Made by a program: the position numbers and the translations under genes. A stretch of DNA of 64,000 bases from Kwoniella bestiolae CBS 10118 (taxonomy: Eukaryota; Basidiomycota; Tremellomycetes; Tremellales; Cryptococcaceae), in contig NC_089245.1 in the NCBI RefSeq assembly GCF_000512585.2, forward strand, positions 2,046,001 to 2,110,000, given 5' to 3'. Below, in pieces: positions 24,375 to 36,826 of this stretch. How positions within the stretch are numbered: position 1 is the stretch's first letter; the number at the start of each line of letters is the position of its first letter. The notes beneath the pieces were generated by a model, which saw only the letters and a program-made list of their open reading frames with translations, searched no databases and was not told where the DNA came from.

Positions 24375-26698
24375 ATGTCATCCTCTGCATGGCCACCAGA
24401 ATTAAAGTGAGCTATCCCACACATGACTATCCCACACATGAAAACTGCTGTTTCGTAATGGAGCAAAGCTTACTGATTTATTTGTAGAGCATGGGTCCAA
24501 CAATGTCTGTCGAAAGCTACAGCGTCCAACAAGGATGCAGTGAATGCAGAACTAAAGCAGGTAAGTATACATATTAGCTTCAATAGATGTACTCAGGGTC
24601 GAGCTGATGTCCATTCACTAATAAGATACTGTTCAAAGCACACGCCGATGGAACAATCAAGACAACCGACTGGAACAAAGTTGAATTGAACTCGTGAGCT
24701 ATTATTCCTTTGGCACGAAGGTGTGTAGCGTAGTACAACATGGCTTACCAAGTCATGATCATCACAGTCTGAAAGCGCAAACGCAACGAACGACTCATGT
24801 ACCATTACCTCCACGTATAAACATTACGACCACCTCCTTCGGTCCACCTCAGCCTGCACCTCCTGTTCAAGCACAAGCAAGTACGTCTTTCAACCCTTCA
24901 AATTATTTATCTTCTTCCGCTGCAGGTGGGCCAAGTACTTCGGCAACATCAGAGAAGAAGAAGAAGAAGAAGAAGTAAGCTTCCGTTCCACCATCGCTGT
25001 CAGGATAGATAGCTGATATATCAAGTATGGCTAGGAATGACGGAACAGCTAAATCTTCAGCCTTCCCCACGCCCTATCATTTCACGTCGTCTGCCGAAGA
25101 GCAAGAAGCCCTCGCCAGGAGAGCAGCAAGGTTCCAGAAACCCGCTGCATCATCATCTTCATCCATCGCAGGCGGTGTTGATAGATGGTTCGGCGGGGCG
25201 GACGCGGACGATTCGTTGAATGGGTTAGGGATGGTTCCAGGACAGGTAGGCAAACGTAAGATGAGGGGCAAAAATGGGCTAGGGTACACTGGAGAAGAGG
25301 TCACGGAAGTTGATCCTGTGAGTTACAGTGGGACATCATCCCTGGATCACCTATAGCTAACAGATTGGTCGGGTGATAGAACGTGATTGATTGGGATAAA
25401 CATACGATAAGAGGGACGAGTACACGACTGGAGAAGTCATATCTGCGACTGACATCTGTGAGTATCGTCTCATCCGATGCTCCAATATTTTGTGACTGTG
25501 ACATACGAATCATTCACTATGTTCGGCTGAAAAGATGTAAAGAAGCTAACCAGCACGTTTTCAACCTTTACAGGAACCGAACCCCGCTGACGTTCGACCT
25601 TTACATATCCTTCAACAAACCTTACAGTTGCTGAAGAGGAAGTGGAAAGATAACCATAATTATGCGTACGCTTTAGATCAATTCAAGAGTATGAGGCAGG
25701 ATCTAACGGTGAGATATCGTCTGAGGGTCTGTTGGTATAGTGGCTGATGGATGTGCAACAGGTACAACGGATCAAGAACGACTTCACCGTTGAAGTGTAT
25801 GAGATTCACGCACGTATAGCGTTAGAAGCGGTGAGTCCTGATTCTAGATTCGGTTGCAGATTAGCTCATGTCACATCTCTACCATTTACAGAAAGATCTC
25901 GGTGAATACAATCAATGTCAAACGATGTTACGGCAGCTGTATGAGCTGGGTATAAAGGGACATCCGCAAGAATTTTTGTCGTACAGGATCATGTATCTTT
26001 TACATACTAGGAATAGAAGTGGTGAGTGTGCAGTTTTTTCCAATGTACCCCTATTCTTTGCGAGCGCAAAAGATACGTAAGAACCCTCGCTGACTCACCT
26101 CTTATGAATTGTGTCTAGATATGGCCACTCTCCTGGCCCAGCTAACCCAGACTGAAAAATCCGACCCCGGTGTGAAACATGCTTTGGACGTACATGCTGC
26201 GTTAGCAACATCAAACTACGTGCGGTTCTTCAGGTTGTTCGGTACCGCTCCAAACATGAGTGGATACATAATGGATCATTTCGTTGAGAGAGAACGAATC
26301 GCAGCTTTGGCCATAATGTCTAAAGGGTAAGTGATGCTCTTGATGCTCTATCTTGCCCCCTCTTTCAGCTTAAACCTTCTGTCGACTCTTGAACAACTCT
26401 TGAGATGCAAAACTCACGCTGACCATCTCTTGCTAATAGATACATGACTCTAACCCTTACACACATCACCACGACACTAGCTTTCGACTCGGAAGAGGAA
26501 ACCGATGCTTTCCTGCAAGCACACGATGCTGCCATCTACGTCCAGCAACCATCAACCCACGGGACCAACAATCATTGGAAACCCATCAAACCAGTACCGC
26601 TGCTCGAGCGTATATGGGATTGCCGTAAAGCGCATGCGGCTTGCGCGGCGGGTATCAGCAAATATAGAGTGGTGGATCTGAAAGGTCAAGTTGATTAA
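24375..26698 (+). CDS. THP3: THP3/LENG8 homologue (SAC3/GANP-PCI family mRNA factor)
   Basis: This is a nuclear protein of the SAC3/GANP family closest to Thp3 (yeast) and LENG8 (animals), which pairs with Csn12 in transcription elongation and pre-mRNA handling. Eleven exons (24375-24406, 24488-24560, 24626-24693, 24768-24974, 25026-25317, 25380-25457, 25574-25708, 25762-25830, 25892-26021, 26119-26326, 26440-26698) give 516 residues. The N-terminus is Ala/Pro/Ser-rich with a lysine run at the end of exon 4. The family core follows: VIDWDKHTIRGTSTRLEKSY, then HNYAYALDQFKSMRQDLTVQ, then IKNDFTVEVYEIHARIALE, then DLGEYNQCQTMLRQLYELGI. The C-terminal part is a PCI-like helical domain. The start was chosen because exons 1-3 keep the frame open with canonical splice sites. 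Confidence 0.92.
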
Positions 26699-27219
26699 TG
26701 CTACACGCTTCAAGGTCTACCTTACTTCCTATCGTTCCCGATGACTTTCTATGATGGACTAATTCGGCTGGATTCATCTGGGTCATACATCTCACGCCAG
26801 CAGTCAGATGAAGGTATGAGGGTGTTAGTGTCCGGGTCACAAGGTAATGTAACGTTCTCCTTCTATTCTTTCACTTTTACGGTTTTCCAACATATCGACC
26901 GGTGAGCACCCACGATTAAAATAAACGCGACGACAGAGTATCGTATGTGGATATAGTTGGCGGAGTGGAGAGGTATTGAATCCCTTTGTATACATCTTGT
27001 AAATTCATCACAGATGATCATCAGCAAATCAAACATGTCCACAGTGCAACAACGGCGTGTCATCTGCATCAATCTTCATTGCATACCGATATTATCCACT
27101 GAATGACCTATCTCGCTTATTCAACAGCAACGACAATCGCATTTGTACTAGATACAATACTCAGACCGCCCCAATCTTCCTGTTTGAATAGGACTGATTG
27201 GCTTGCTTCCTCTATCATA
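26699..27219. other. Convergent 3' region between THP3 and the Cys-rich gene
   Basis: This lies between two convergent stops and contains no supported gene; 3' untranslated sequence of both neighbours is expected here. Confidence 0.5.
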
Positions 27220-29004
27220 CTATTTTTCTTTTTCGGCCCAGTCCTCGAAACGCCAAACACCTGCAGCGCGCTTCCAGATTTTGTTATCCCTGAAAGAGAC
27301 GTGACCGAGTGCTGACATGAACTCAGAAAGCTGCAGTTGACTGCAAAGTTTCAGATACACGGTCGATGACGATTCTTCAGCCTCGAAATGTCGGTTCTTG
27401 AATGAATTTCTCAGTTGAGTCGATTGCTCATCGACGTCGTATCGTTTCCAATCGTCGGGGAGTCTGCAAACAATGTCAGTATGAGCCAATATCCGAATGG
27501 TATACTACTCGCTCTGGCTTGTTCGGACTGTGAGCAAGGACGCCCTTCCCTGAGGGTAAGTGGAAAAAGGGAATGGGTTGACAACTCAGCAACGGAGAAA
27601 ATGCTCACACCTGTGTTTGGCTTTCTCTGCGATCATTCACAAGCTTTACGTATCGTTCAAAAGTCGTTTCGTCGGTGAAGACCTTAAAGTCCCTAGACTC
27701 ATCATGGGTGGCAATGGTCTTTCGCTGTGTTGGAAAAAGCTCGGATGCAAGGCCTGTATAGGTACTGGCTATGGGCACCAGCGACTGGTCAGAGATAGCC
27801 GATGGTGTGGGTGGGAGGGTCGACCAATTCTTGTGGATGGCATTGTGTTGGATTGGGCTTGAGTTAATCTCAGCAGGATCAAGGTACGAGCGACACTTCC
27901 CCTTGAAGAAGAGGAAGAGTAAGGGCAAGCTCTAGATATTTCAATGCGGATATACAGTATATATGGTTATGGCCAGGCTTGACCCCCTTGGAAATATTGG
28001 TCGACTCGCTCAACTATCGTCCTTTCATGGCCTCGAAACTGGTGAAAGGACAATATCGAAGACGATACAACTACATCTTCTCTAAATCTCTGAAAGCAGT
28101 GCTGCTCCACAAAGGAGGTTCACGTCTCACGCACTTGCTGTGGAGATTGACGTAGGCCTCGTCTTCACTCCATGCCCCATGACGAACATTCGCATCATCC
28201 TGTACAATGTCATGGCATCCTCTCATCCCATTGCTTTTCGCACAGAACGGACATTCTCTGCCGTAGCAGCAATACAAACACACTGCATGCTTCCTATCAG
28301 TTCTGTATTAAACTGACAGACCTGTCCTGGAGCGATCTCCCTCTCATGCATCCTCACCGCGCATCACTCCATTATCCCTCAAGGGGTCTTTACCGCTAAT
28401 CCCACCCGATGGATTGCCACCCTGCAAATATGACATGTATCTCTCCGCCTCGTCTTGAGTGATATACCCCCTTTCTATCGCTTCTCGCACAAACGGCATC
28501 CTGCGAGTATCGCCAGCCTGGTGGAAAGTGAATTTCGAGCACCTGCCACTCTTATCGGACATCGAGATTTTATGCCATATCTTCTCACGTTCGGTGACAT
28601 ACCCCATAGTGTGGTATTTATCAAGTATAGACCTTCGCTCCGTGTCGGAAGTGGCCTTTTGATACTCGAGCTCGAGGAGGTAACTATCAAGTCTGTCGCG
28701 GTCCAATTTTGCCCAGTTGGCAGATTGGCTGTTGGACCAGACAAGCAGGCAGCATTTTATCAGAGTGATCCGGTGAACATTCTTGTAGTAAGTAGATCAC
28801 TCACCCGGCTGTCTTTTCGAACTGAGATTTGGTCGAGGTGATCTTAGGACGACGAACTCCCGGTGCCGACACTGCACTGCCAAGTGTAGGACTGCATCTG
28901 GGGATATTAGCTATCACCATATTGCGAAGAGTGGCAAATTACGATGAGCACTCGAGGTTGAACGGGACTTACCTAATTGGATCTGGATGATTCGTAGATG
29001 ACAT
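27220..29004 (-). CDS. Hypothetical protein with a Cys-rich cluster; middle splicing uncertain
   Basis: I do not recognise this protein. The ATG at 29004 (MSSTNHPDPI) is followed by spliced exons carrying GVRRPKITSTKSQFEKTAG, a charged helical segment LDRDRLDSYLLELEYQKATS, and YITQDEAERYMSYLQGG. An intron near 28360-28285 then joins to CLYCCYGRECPFCAKSNGMR, a dense Cys cluster suggestive of metal binding. The last two exons (27901-27609 and 27463-27220) carry PDDWKRYDVDEQSTQLRNSF and end RFEDWAEKEK. The downstream part has no ATG of its own, so I treat the region as one gene. The best frame-consistent join is an intron of about 229 nt (28130-27902), giving CGKCRS after the cluster. A separate upstream gene ending at a TAA near 27978 is the alternative. 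Confidence 0.5.
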
Positions 29005-29818
29005 GTTTCGTTCTTAGTTTTACTTGAGATCTGTGATTATGGTACTGTATGTATTACTTGTAAGAGCATGAAGTCATTAGGTGCGCTGAATATCGAGAGC
29101 ATGGGGTATATATAGTAACGGAAATGCAAATACAGTATGGTTATCCTCCCCTCCCTTCCCCCACTTTGTTTGAAGCTCCCCTACAGTAATGTCACGATAA
29201 TGACCAATGTCCTTCTTAACACCCCTTTCAGGTGCGTCTTCTGGTAGTTGGGAAACCTTTCATCATACCACCGTCACAGTATCTTCCCTACGGGAAGTAC
29301 GATAGCTGATTTCTGGGACATGCGTTTTTTAAAGGAACTGAGATGGTAGGTCTTCGACATACCTCTCAGAGCCGTCGCCATGCACAGTCGTGTACTACAC
29401 AGATGCACATCATATCCTCCAAGAACTGTGAGTAACGAAGTGCCTTCGACAGAAGAGATACGATTCTCGTATGGTGCTGTAAAACATGACCTCATAGCTT
29501 GATGAGAATATTGTATACAATACTTCAATGATTGCCATTGTTGAGACTAGAAGTACATATCGTCTATCATGTATGAATATGATATGCAGTACTATAACAA
29601 GAAGGAAGACCTCCTAAGAGAATATAACAATCGATGAGACCTGTATGATGTATGGATGTATGATTCTATTGTGTTGCGTGAATGAATGAATGATATCTAT
29701 GCCAAGATCAAACAGAACTACCTAGTATCAAAATATAAAATGACAAATGAACGAAAAAAAAAAAACAGAATTAAAAACCAAAATAACAGTAACAATAATC
29801 CGATTTCATTCCCCCTCT
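29005..29818. other. Intergenic region between the Cys-rich gene and the histidine kinase
   Basis: It holds the promoter of the Cys-rich gene (TATATATAG-like at about 29107-29115) and the 3' region of the kinase gene, with an A-run at 29754-29765. No gene is supported. Confidence 0.5.
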
Positions 29819-32800
29819 CTACGCGTCGCTCCTTCCCAAGTCCGACCCCCCACTAACGCTATTCGTATTACTCCCGCTCATCCAGCCCAACTTCTCCTCC
29901 TTCATCTGCTCGACTATCCTCCTCAATTCCCGCATCGCGATGGGTTTGACCATCCACATATCAATCCCACTCTCTATCAGACCTTTTCGACGCTGGTGCT
30001 CCGCAGACATGGCAGTAACAGCTATGATCTTTGCTCGTCGGGGCACTGAATGTTGGTTGTATCCCGATTGAGAGCCTGTAGGAGATAAGGGTCCCGCCGA
30101 GGTCGGGGAGGTCGTACTAAGTAGGGGAGTCTCCACGGAGGCACTACCACTATTACCCGGGGTAGGGGTGGATATCTGCGATGTATCCTGAGAGTTGGAC
30201 GAAGGAGTAAGTGCTAAAGCTTTCATGACTTCTTCTAATGGGACGGTCGAATCAGCCGGCAAGGTAGCTTCCAAATGCCTCATCTCTGCAGCAGCTGCGA
30301 ATCCATCTTTTCGGGGCATGGTGATATCCAGTAAGACCAGGTCGGGATGGAACGAGTTGAATTGGTCTACCGCTTCCACTCCGTCGGCCGCTTCGGCGAA
30401 ATGACATGACTGTTTGGGAGTTAGTCCCCCATTCACACAAATAACGATGATGACAGAACAAAAAAACTCACAGTACGCTTCAACATCGTAGTCAGGATCT
30501 TCCTGTTCACAGCGTTATCTTCCACCACCAGTACTACGAACCATGCACGACATCAGTATTTGTATAAACATCTCTTGAGATGCATAGAATCGGACTTACC
30601 TCTCAAAGGCGAATCATCCGTATTCTGCTGTTGTCCCATCCCTCTGACCGTATGATCCGACCCACTCCTCATCTCCCTAAACCTAGGAGGCAGAGGCAGC
30701 CCCGAAGAATCAGACGCATCAGATACCAGCGAGCTATCACTGGCAACAGACGCCTGATACCCCTTATCACTTATCAAACTACTTTCAGTCGTCGTTCCTC
30801 CACTTCCGTCATTCCCAGTCAAGGGATCAGCCGAAGCGGACGATTCGGAAGTGTCGCCTGCATCTTCAATTTTCTTCGCTCTCTCCTGGTGGTGATGATG
30901 ATGGTGATGGTCGTGTGTGGGTTTATGCCGTAATGTTTGAGAACTAGATTTGGGCGATATATTCCCTGGTGTAGCCAACGATCCTCCAGGAGAACGAGAA
31001 GGCTGAGTTGCATCGAGATGGTCATGGTTGTATTCGACCTGCGCTTGACTGTTTTGGTTTTGATTTTCACGCGATCCTGGTGAGATTGGATCCGCAAAAT
31101 CCTTCTGTATCACTTGACTTTTCAAGGTCCCACCTGATCCTGGGGAAGTCTCTGGATGATCACCTTGGGAGGATAAACCACTTCTGATATTCGCATTTTC
31201 AGCTTCGACCTCCTCTTTGGCCTCTTCCCCACCGACCACATCAGATTTGTAAACCTCCCTCAGCGGTGGAGGCAGGTCGGCAGGTCGCATGATTCGTTTG
31301 ATCAATGAGGGTCGTAATGGTCTGTTCAGGTGAATGGTGGGTACAGTCTTGAGATATTCAACCGCAGCAGCGACTTTGGGATCCAGTTCAGGAGAAGAGG
31401 ATCTCGTCTCGCTCCTTGGGTGGCGGTGATGATGATGATGATGTCCATGAGTATATCCATGTTTGTGAGCTTCATTCTCCAAATGATGAGATTCCTGTAC
31501 CGCGTGATCATGTTCTTGTGAAGTTGCTGGACCAAGAACGGGAGCGAGAGCGCCCAATGACTGATCTTTACCAATGATGACCACCTGTACGCCCGGTCTA
31601 GCGTTCTTGCAAAGTTCCGCCAATTTCACTTCTGACACTCCGCCTTCTGGTAAGACGATCAGACTCGCGTAATTGATCTCGGTGACCAGTCGACAGAAAT
31701 ATAGCTTCAACTGCCTCGCCAAACATTTACCAACCCTTCTCAGAGATGCGGTTCTAGCTTCAGCCCATCCAACCAGGAAAATACCATCCTGCCTTGTGGG
31801 TTCGCCATGATCACCTTCCGAAGAAGTATCGTTCCCGCTAGCCATGATATCTTGATCCGAGTCGTTATCTTCATTTAGAAGGTGTAAGGGAACTTCGATG
31901 TGTACCAGGGTACCTTTACCCAACGTCGATGCAATCGCCAATTTACCGCCGAGGAGATCAATCATACGTTGAGCTAGACCTAGACCTAGACCGGATCCAG
32001 GTGTGAAAGCATCCTCTTTGGCGAAAGGTTGCAGTACTTCTCTGTTGAGGAAATCGGCTGACACTATTGTTCGGAAGATCCAAAGCGGTCAGTACCATCT
32101 AGGCGAGGAAGATTTACGAGTGGTGTCACTCACTACCACGACCGGTATCTTTCATATCGATCGACACAGTTGACATCTTGATCGAATTATCATATCCACC
32201 AGGCAACACCACATCCCTCGATACATCCTGTACAGTGATATGAACATGACCCCTACTTACGAATTAGCACTTCACCCACTCGCCGAGTGAAAGGAGAGGG
32301 CATCACTCACTTATTGGTAAACTTGACAGCGTTATGTATGATCTTACCCAGAGCTCTGGATAGCGGACCTGGATCAGTGGACATTTTCCAACCACCTCTA
32401 TTCCTAGGTAGTACCTCCAGTATGACCTCGACATTCTCCAGACCCGAACCAGTCGCGATCCTTCTAGACTTGGCTTCCACCCTCATCGCATCATCCACGA
32501 CGTTCTCCAAGATCTCCGAGAAGTTGCTGATATGTATTTGTTTTCTCGGTCGGATCAGGTCAGGGGAGATGATGGTACCGTCAGGATTTATCTGCATCTG
32601 ATCGACCGTAGCAGCCATTTTACCTATATCAAGCGTATCGATGATGTTTTCAAGTATCCCACCAAGGGACAACCCATTCGCTTCGATAATTTCCAATTGG
32701 GAGACCGCTTCGATTTTATCTTCTCTCGATACCTTGGGTACGGAGGTGGTATCATCCACATCTTGTTCTAGAACACCTTGCAAGGCCATTCGGAGCAGAC

Positions 32801-35606
32801 TCGCAGCAGCGTTGATCTGATGTAAGGGTGTACGAAGTTCGTGCGAAGCAGCAGCAGCGAAATTGAGTTGCGCTCGTTCAGCTCGATGGAGTCGTTCCTT
32901 CAACACAGCAGCTAGAAGACTTCCCGCGATGGTTTCGACAAACTGCATCGCTCCGGCTGGATAGGTGTATAAGGGATCCGTCCAACAAGCGACAACGGCA
33001 AATGCGACTTGACCGTCGAAACCGAATATAGGCATCGCCATGGAAGTTTCCGTTCCAGGAGGCATCAAGTGAGTGATGGACTGTGCGATACCTTCAGAGT
33101 CGTCTCGTGTATACCAGACTTTACGAGTCTTGACGTTTGAAGCGATAAAATCGGAAATGATCTTGCGGGCAGTAGGGGAAGAGGTGAAGTTGAACGCGAA
33201 ATTATCTTCGGAACAGCTGTATCCCAGAACGGCCAGCTGCTTCGGCTCATCAGCAATGATCTATATTCGATGAGTCGAGGAGATGGAGCTTACATTGTCA
33301 GAAGGAGCATTGTCCGATTGGCCCTTGAAGGAATATTGATTATTGGGATCCGATCTTCTCCTGGAAGGAATGAACAATACTTGAGGTGTCCTACTGGGAG
33401 CCATGGGATCGGTTACCGCGTATGTCTGTCTCGCTCGTTTGACATTAAAAGGTTTCGAGTACGCATCTTGCTCGTCGTCACCACCGTTCTCACGAACGGT
33501 ACTTGATGTTGTAGAGCCCGTCGCACCGGTGGGACCTGTCTGTCCAGTCATACTTGTATTCTGACTTCTGCTATGGGCAGCGGACGAACCGCCACGGGTC
33601 GACGATCCACCTCTCGTCGATGTACCCCCTCCCGTAGATGAGTTCTGATATGTGGGGTAGAACAAATGGAACTGTGAGAGGTCAACCACCGCGACGGCAT
33701 GCGCATCTAGGGCATAACGGATTTCTCGACACGCTTCATCGTAGATATCCACGTTGGATTGGTTCTGATTCTGATCGGCACCCGATATACGTTTCCCAGT
33801 TATAGATGAGCCCGAAGAAGTAGTAGTAGCAGTGTCCTTCTCTGTGCGTCCGGTGCCCGTGCCAGTAGCGGTCGTTGCCTTCTGACCAGCACTTTCGTTT
33901 GGACGATGTTTCAGTGACCGACGTAAGAAGTCTACTGATATCTGATGTAATTTTGCGGATTCTACCGAAGCTTGTTGACTATAAATCAATTCTAATTCAC
34001 TGACCACGCAGTCTGCTAAATCTCCTAATAGCTTCCTGTCGTCGTCCGAGAAAGTCCTTGGTTTGTCGTCCAGAACACAGAGCGTCCCTATTATAGTTGA
34101 TTTGTTCCCCGATCCTACTTTCAGAGGTGCACCGGCATAAAATTGAACGGGTCCCATGCCTTCTTTCACCAAAGGGTTCTTCTTGAATCTCCAATCTTTA
34201 GCAGCATCGGGTACGACCATACACTGTTCACCTGAGCCTGGTGACATGATGGAGTGACAGCAGAAAGAAACGTCTAAATCGGTCCACGATCTACCCAGTC
34301 CAATCTCCGATAAGAATATCTGTCTATCCTTCGTTATTATACTGATGAGAGCAGAAGAGGTTTTGAACACGGTAGATGCCAATCTCGTGAACCTGTCCAG
34401 AGTTTCGCGGTGGAACGGATCGATATCTTCTAATCCCAATCGACGAATCACACGTAATCTTCTTCTGGCAGCTTCAGGGGGTTGTTTCGGAGCGGGCATA
34501 TATCCATTAGCCTCGAAGAACTCTTTAACCCTCTCCAGTTCTTTGGCATGATCATATGTCACTTCCACCGCTGAGACTGACGTCGAGTCATTTGTTCCCG
34601 ATTCCAACAAGGCATTGTCTAACGATGGTCCCGTGCCGCGTCGGACGATCGAGTTATTGTTAGGTGATCGAGATCTGAGTGACCAACTTCCCCTCGAGCG
34701 TGGTCGACGAGGTGCTCTTCTCCTAGGTCTCACCTTGGTGGTATCTTCATCTGCTGACGAATCATCTGACATCGACCTTCCTACCGATGCCAATTCCGCG
34801 TGATCCCTATGTCGTCGTCTGGATTTACCTTTCACCGACGTCTTCTTCCCCTCACCATCTAACTTCATATACTCCCCTGCAGATCCCCTTTCCCGGACCC
34901 TATCCTCTTGCTGCTCCAACCCCAACTGACGCATGTTCTCGGTGGTCATCGATTCCTGGTTTCTATAAGATTTCACGTTGTCCCCCTCGTTCTTTGTTGT
35001 CGGCCTGGGTCTCGACGACGAGGACGAGGACGACGGGAGAGGAGGATCGTTGTCTTGATCAATGTTGGGGATGTCAGGATCCTGGTTGGAGGGTCCAGAC
35101 GCAGAGGTGTCGGGATGGAAATCGTGGGGCTCTTCTTCGTCTGGATTCGGTGGGTGATTATTACTATTCTGTCGACTTGACAAGGGGAGTCTGTGGGCCG
35201 GCGATCGTTGTCTTGCGACTGATGTAGCGGGTGAGGGGGAGATGTCAGGTGTGATCGTACTCGAGTTGGTGGTGATGGTTGTATCTCTGGTTTCATCGGA
35301 GGGATAACGTGAAAAGGTGGGTGGGGGTGAAGGGGGTGCATCCTCGGTGAAATTACAGTTGTTGTACTCCCCCAATGAATATCTTCGTGGGTGGGAAAAG
35401 CATAATATCAGCCAGTCGCCAAACAAATATGAGTGATTATGAGATAATATACAGGGTGGTACTCACTTGGTCACAAACTCGTGCCATTCTTCTTGAGTCT
35501 GCGGTTTTGTAATCTTCTCACTGGATAGATCTTCCGGATGGGCAAAATCTCTGACCTCTACTTGATTGACCGCCCGTCCTTTTCCTTTCCCTTCTCCTAC
35601 GGGCAT
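29819..35606 (-). CDS. Hybrid sensor histidine kinase: GAF, HisKA, HATPase, pseudo-receiver, receiver
   Basis: This is a large (about 1,800 residue) soluble hybrid histidine kinase feeding a phosphorelay. Order: a disordered Ser/Pro/Arg-rich N-terminus; a GAF domain (around 34420-33960, with DVSFCCHSIMSPGSGEQCMV and FYAGAPLKVG); a second GAF-like region (33260-32900); HisKA with FAAAASHELRTPLHQINAAA (phospho-His in SHELRTP); HATPase with N-box GKIIHNAVKFTN, DTGRGMS and GSGLGLGLAQRM; a degenerate receiver-like segment; two His-rich linkers; and a true receiver with VLVVEDNAVNRKIL, DLVLLDITMP (phospho-Asp) and VKPI. Clear introns follow exon 1 (35606-35467), near 33293-33261, at 32310 and around 30470-30410. 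No membrane segment is seen, so a cytosolic sensor is likely. An additional upstream 5' exon cannot be excluded: the frame is open above 35606. Confidence 0.9.
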
Positions 35607-36826
35607 GATGATATGGGTGGATTGAAGATTGAGAGGACTCGCGAGACCAGAGGGAAAATCAGGTTGTATGATGAGATGTCGAGGTAGTGGGGACTGCCCA
35701 GGACCGGCAGAAGAGAGTGGTGTCTGATGACTGTCGTTCTGGGTCCATCTATCTGATTAGAGGGGATGAGGTGGAATGGGATGTGTATGAAAAGAATATT
35801 AGATGTGTTGGTGCATGGGGTGAATGATATCCGTTCTTTGTTGGGTTGGTTTTTTCTGTTTCTTTTCTTTCTTTCTTTCTTTCTTTCGTTTTTCCTGTCC
35901 CTTGAAGTTTAAGATCTGTTTTTCTTCTGAACGAGATTACTTACACCGACCCGTATGTTGATGATTGTAGATGTCAATTCCAATTTGTACGTTTTATGTG
36001 ATGAGTTTATGTATGCTTTATGATTGTATGTAGTCTAACATGTAAACATATATATATATATATCAAGATGGTACATTAGTAGTATAAAGAAAGAGAGAGA
36101 GGATGTCTACAGTAACTAGGTGGTTAGGGCAGTAACCTCTTTTTCCAATGCATCAACTCCAGTCCCTTTACCAGTCCACCGGAATCAGTCTAATAGATGA
36201 TTACAATTCATTACAACTCATTACGATTGATATAATCGTTGATTCAGTATCGTAATCGTTTGTAATCACAGTGCAGTGTGGGAATTAGGATCTGTTAGGA
36301 TCTAAGGATCGGGTGCCTGGATCATCAATGTCCGGTACAGCCAGCATACATACTACATACATAGCATATTGGGAAACCAATACTACTGTTACTGGTATGC
36401 TGGTAAGCTGTATATGTATATATATTGGATTGATATGAGGTATGCACATGCACATGCAACTTGCAACTTGCCAATCTGTATATGGAATACTGATTCATTC
36501 ATTCATTCATATATGTGTATATGCATCGTATGGCATGGTGTACACTGGCATAGGTTGCACTGCACTGCCACTGAACCTGGTTGAAACGCCGGAATCACTT
36601 TGGTTGACACGTGATACACGCATGAGAGCCACACCACATGGCAGTGAACATATCATCGTTCAGTACTGATTGAGTTTCTAAAATAATATGACACGGTTCT
36701 TCTTGCTCTCTCTCTTGTCTCTCTCTCGACTTCTACCTTGTATCTTTAGAATCAACTACCATCCTCCTCCTGCATCCATCCCAAACAGACAATACCCCAT
36801 CCTACTCATACACAAGCTCACACCGC
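35607..36826. promoter_or_regulatory. Divergent region between the histidine kinase and MTR10
   Basis: It contains a (TTTC)n tract at 35871-35887, a TATATATATATATAT run at 36049-36063, and a CT-rich leader (36700-36730) before the MTR10 start. Open frames are short and unsupported. A non-coding 5' exon of the kinase may lie near 35607-35760. Confidence 0.5.

Noticed and set aside
27605..27928. Treating the frame opening at 27928 as an independent gene
   Set aside because: The codon there is TTG, not ATG, and the exon has no internal ATG; it fits better as downstream exons of the gene starting at 29004.
34787..35341. Plus- and minus-strand frames over the kinase N-terminus
   Set aside because: Shadows of a low-complexity Ser/Pro/Arg-rich coding region; the kinase frame itself continues in phase to the GAF domain.
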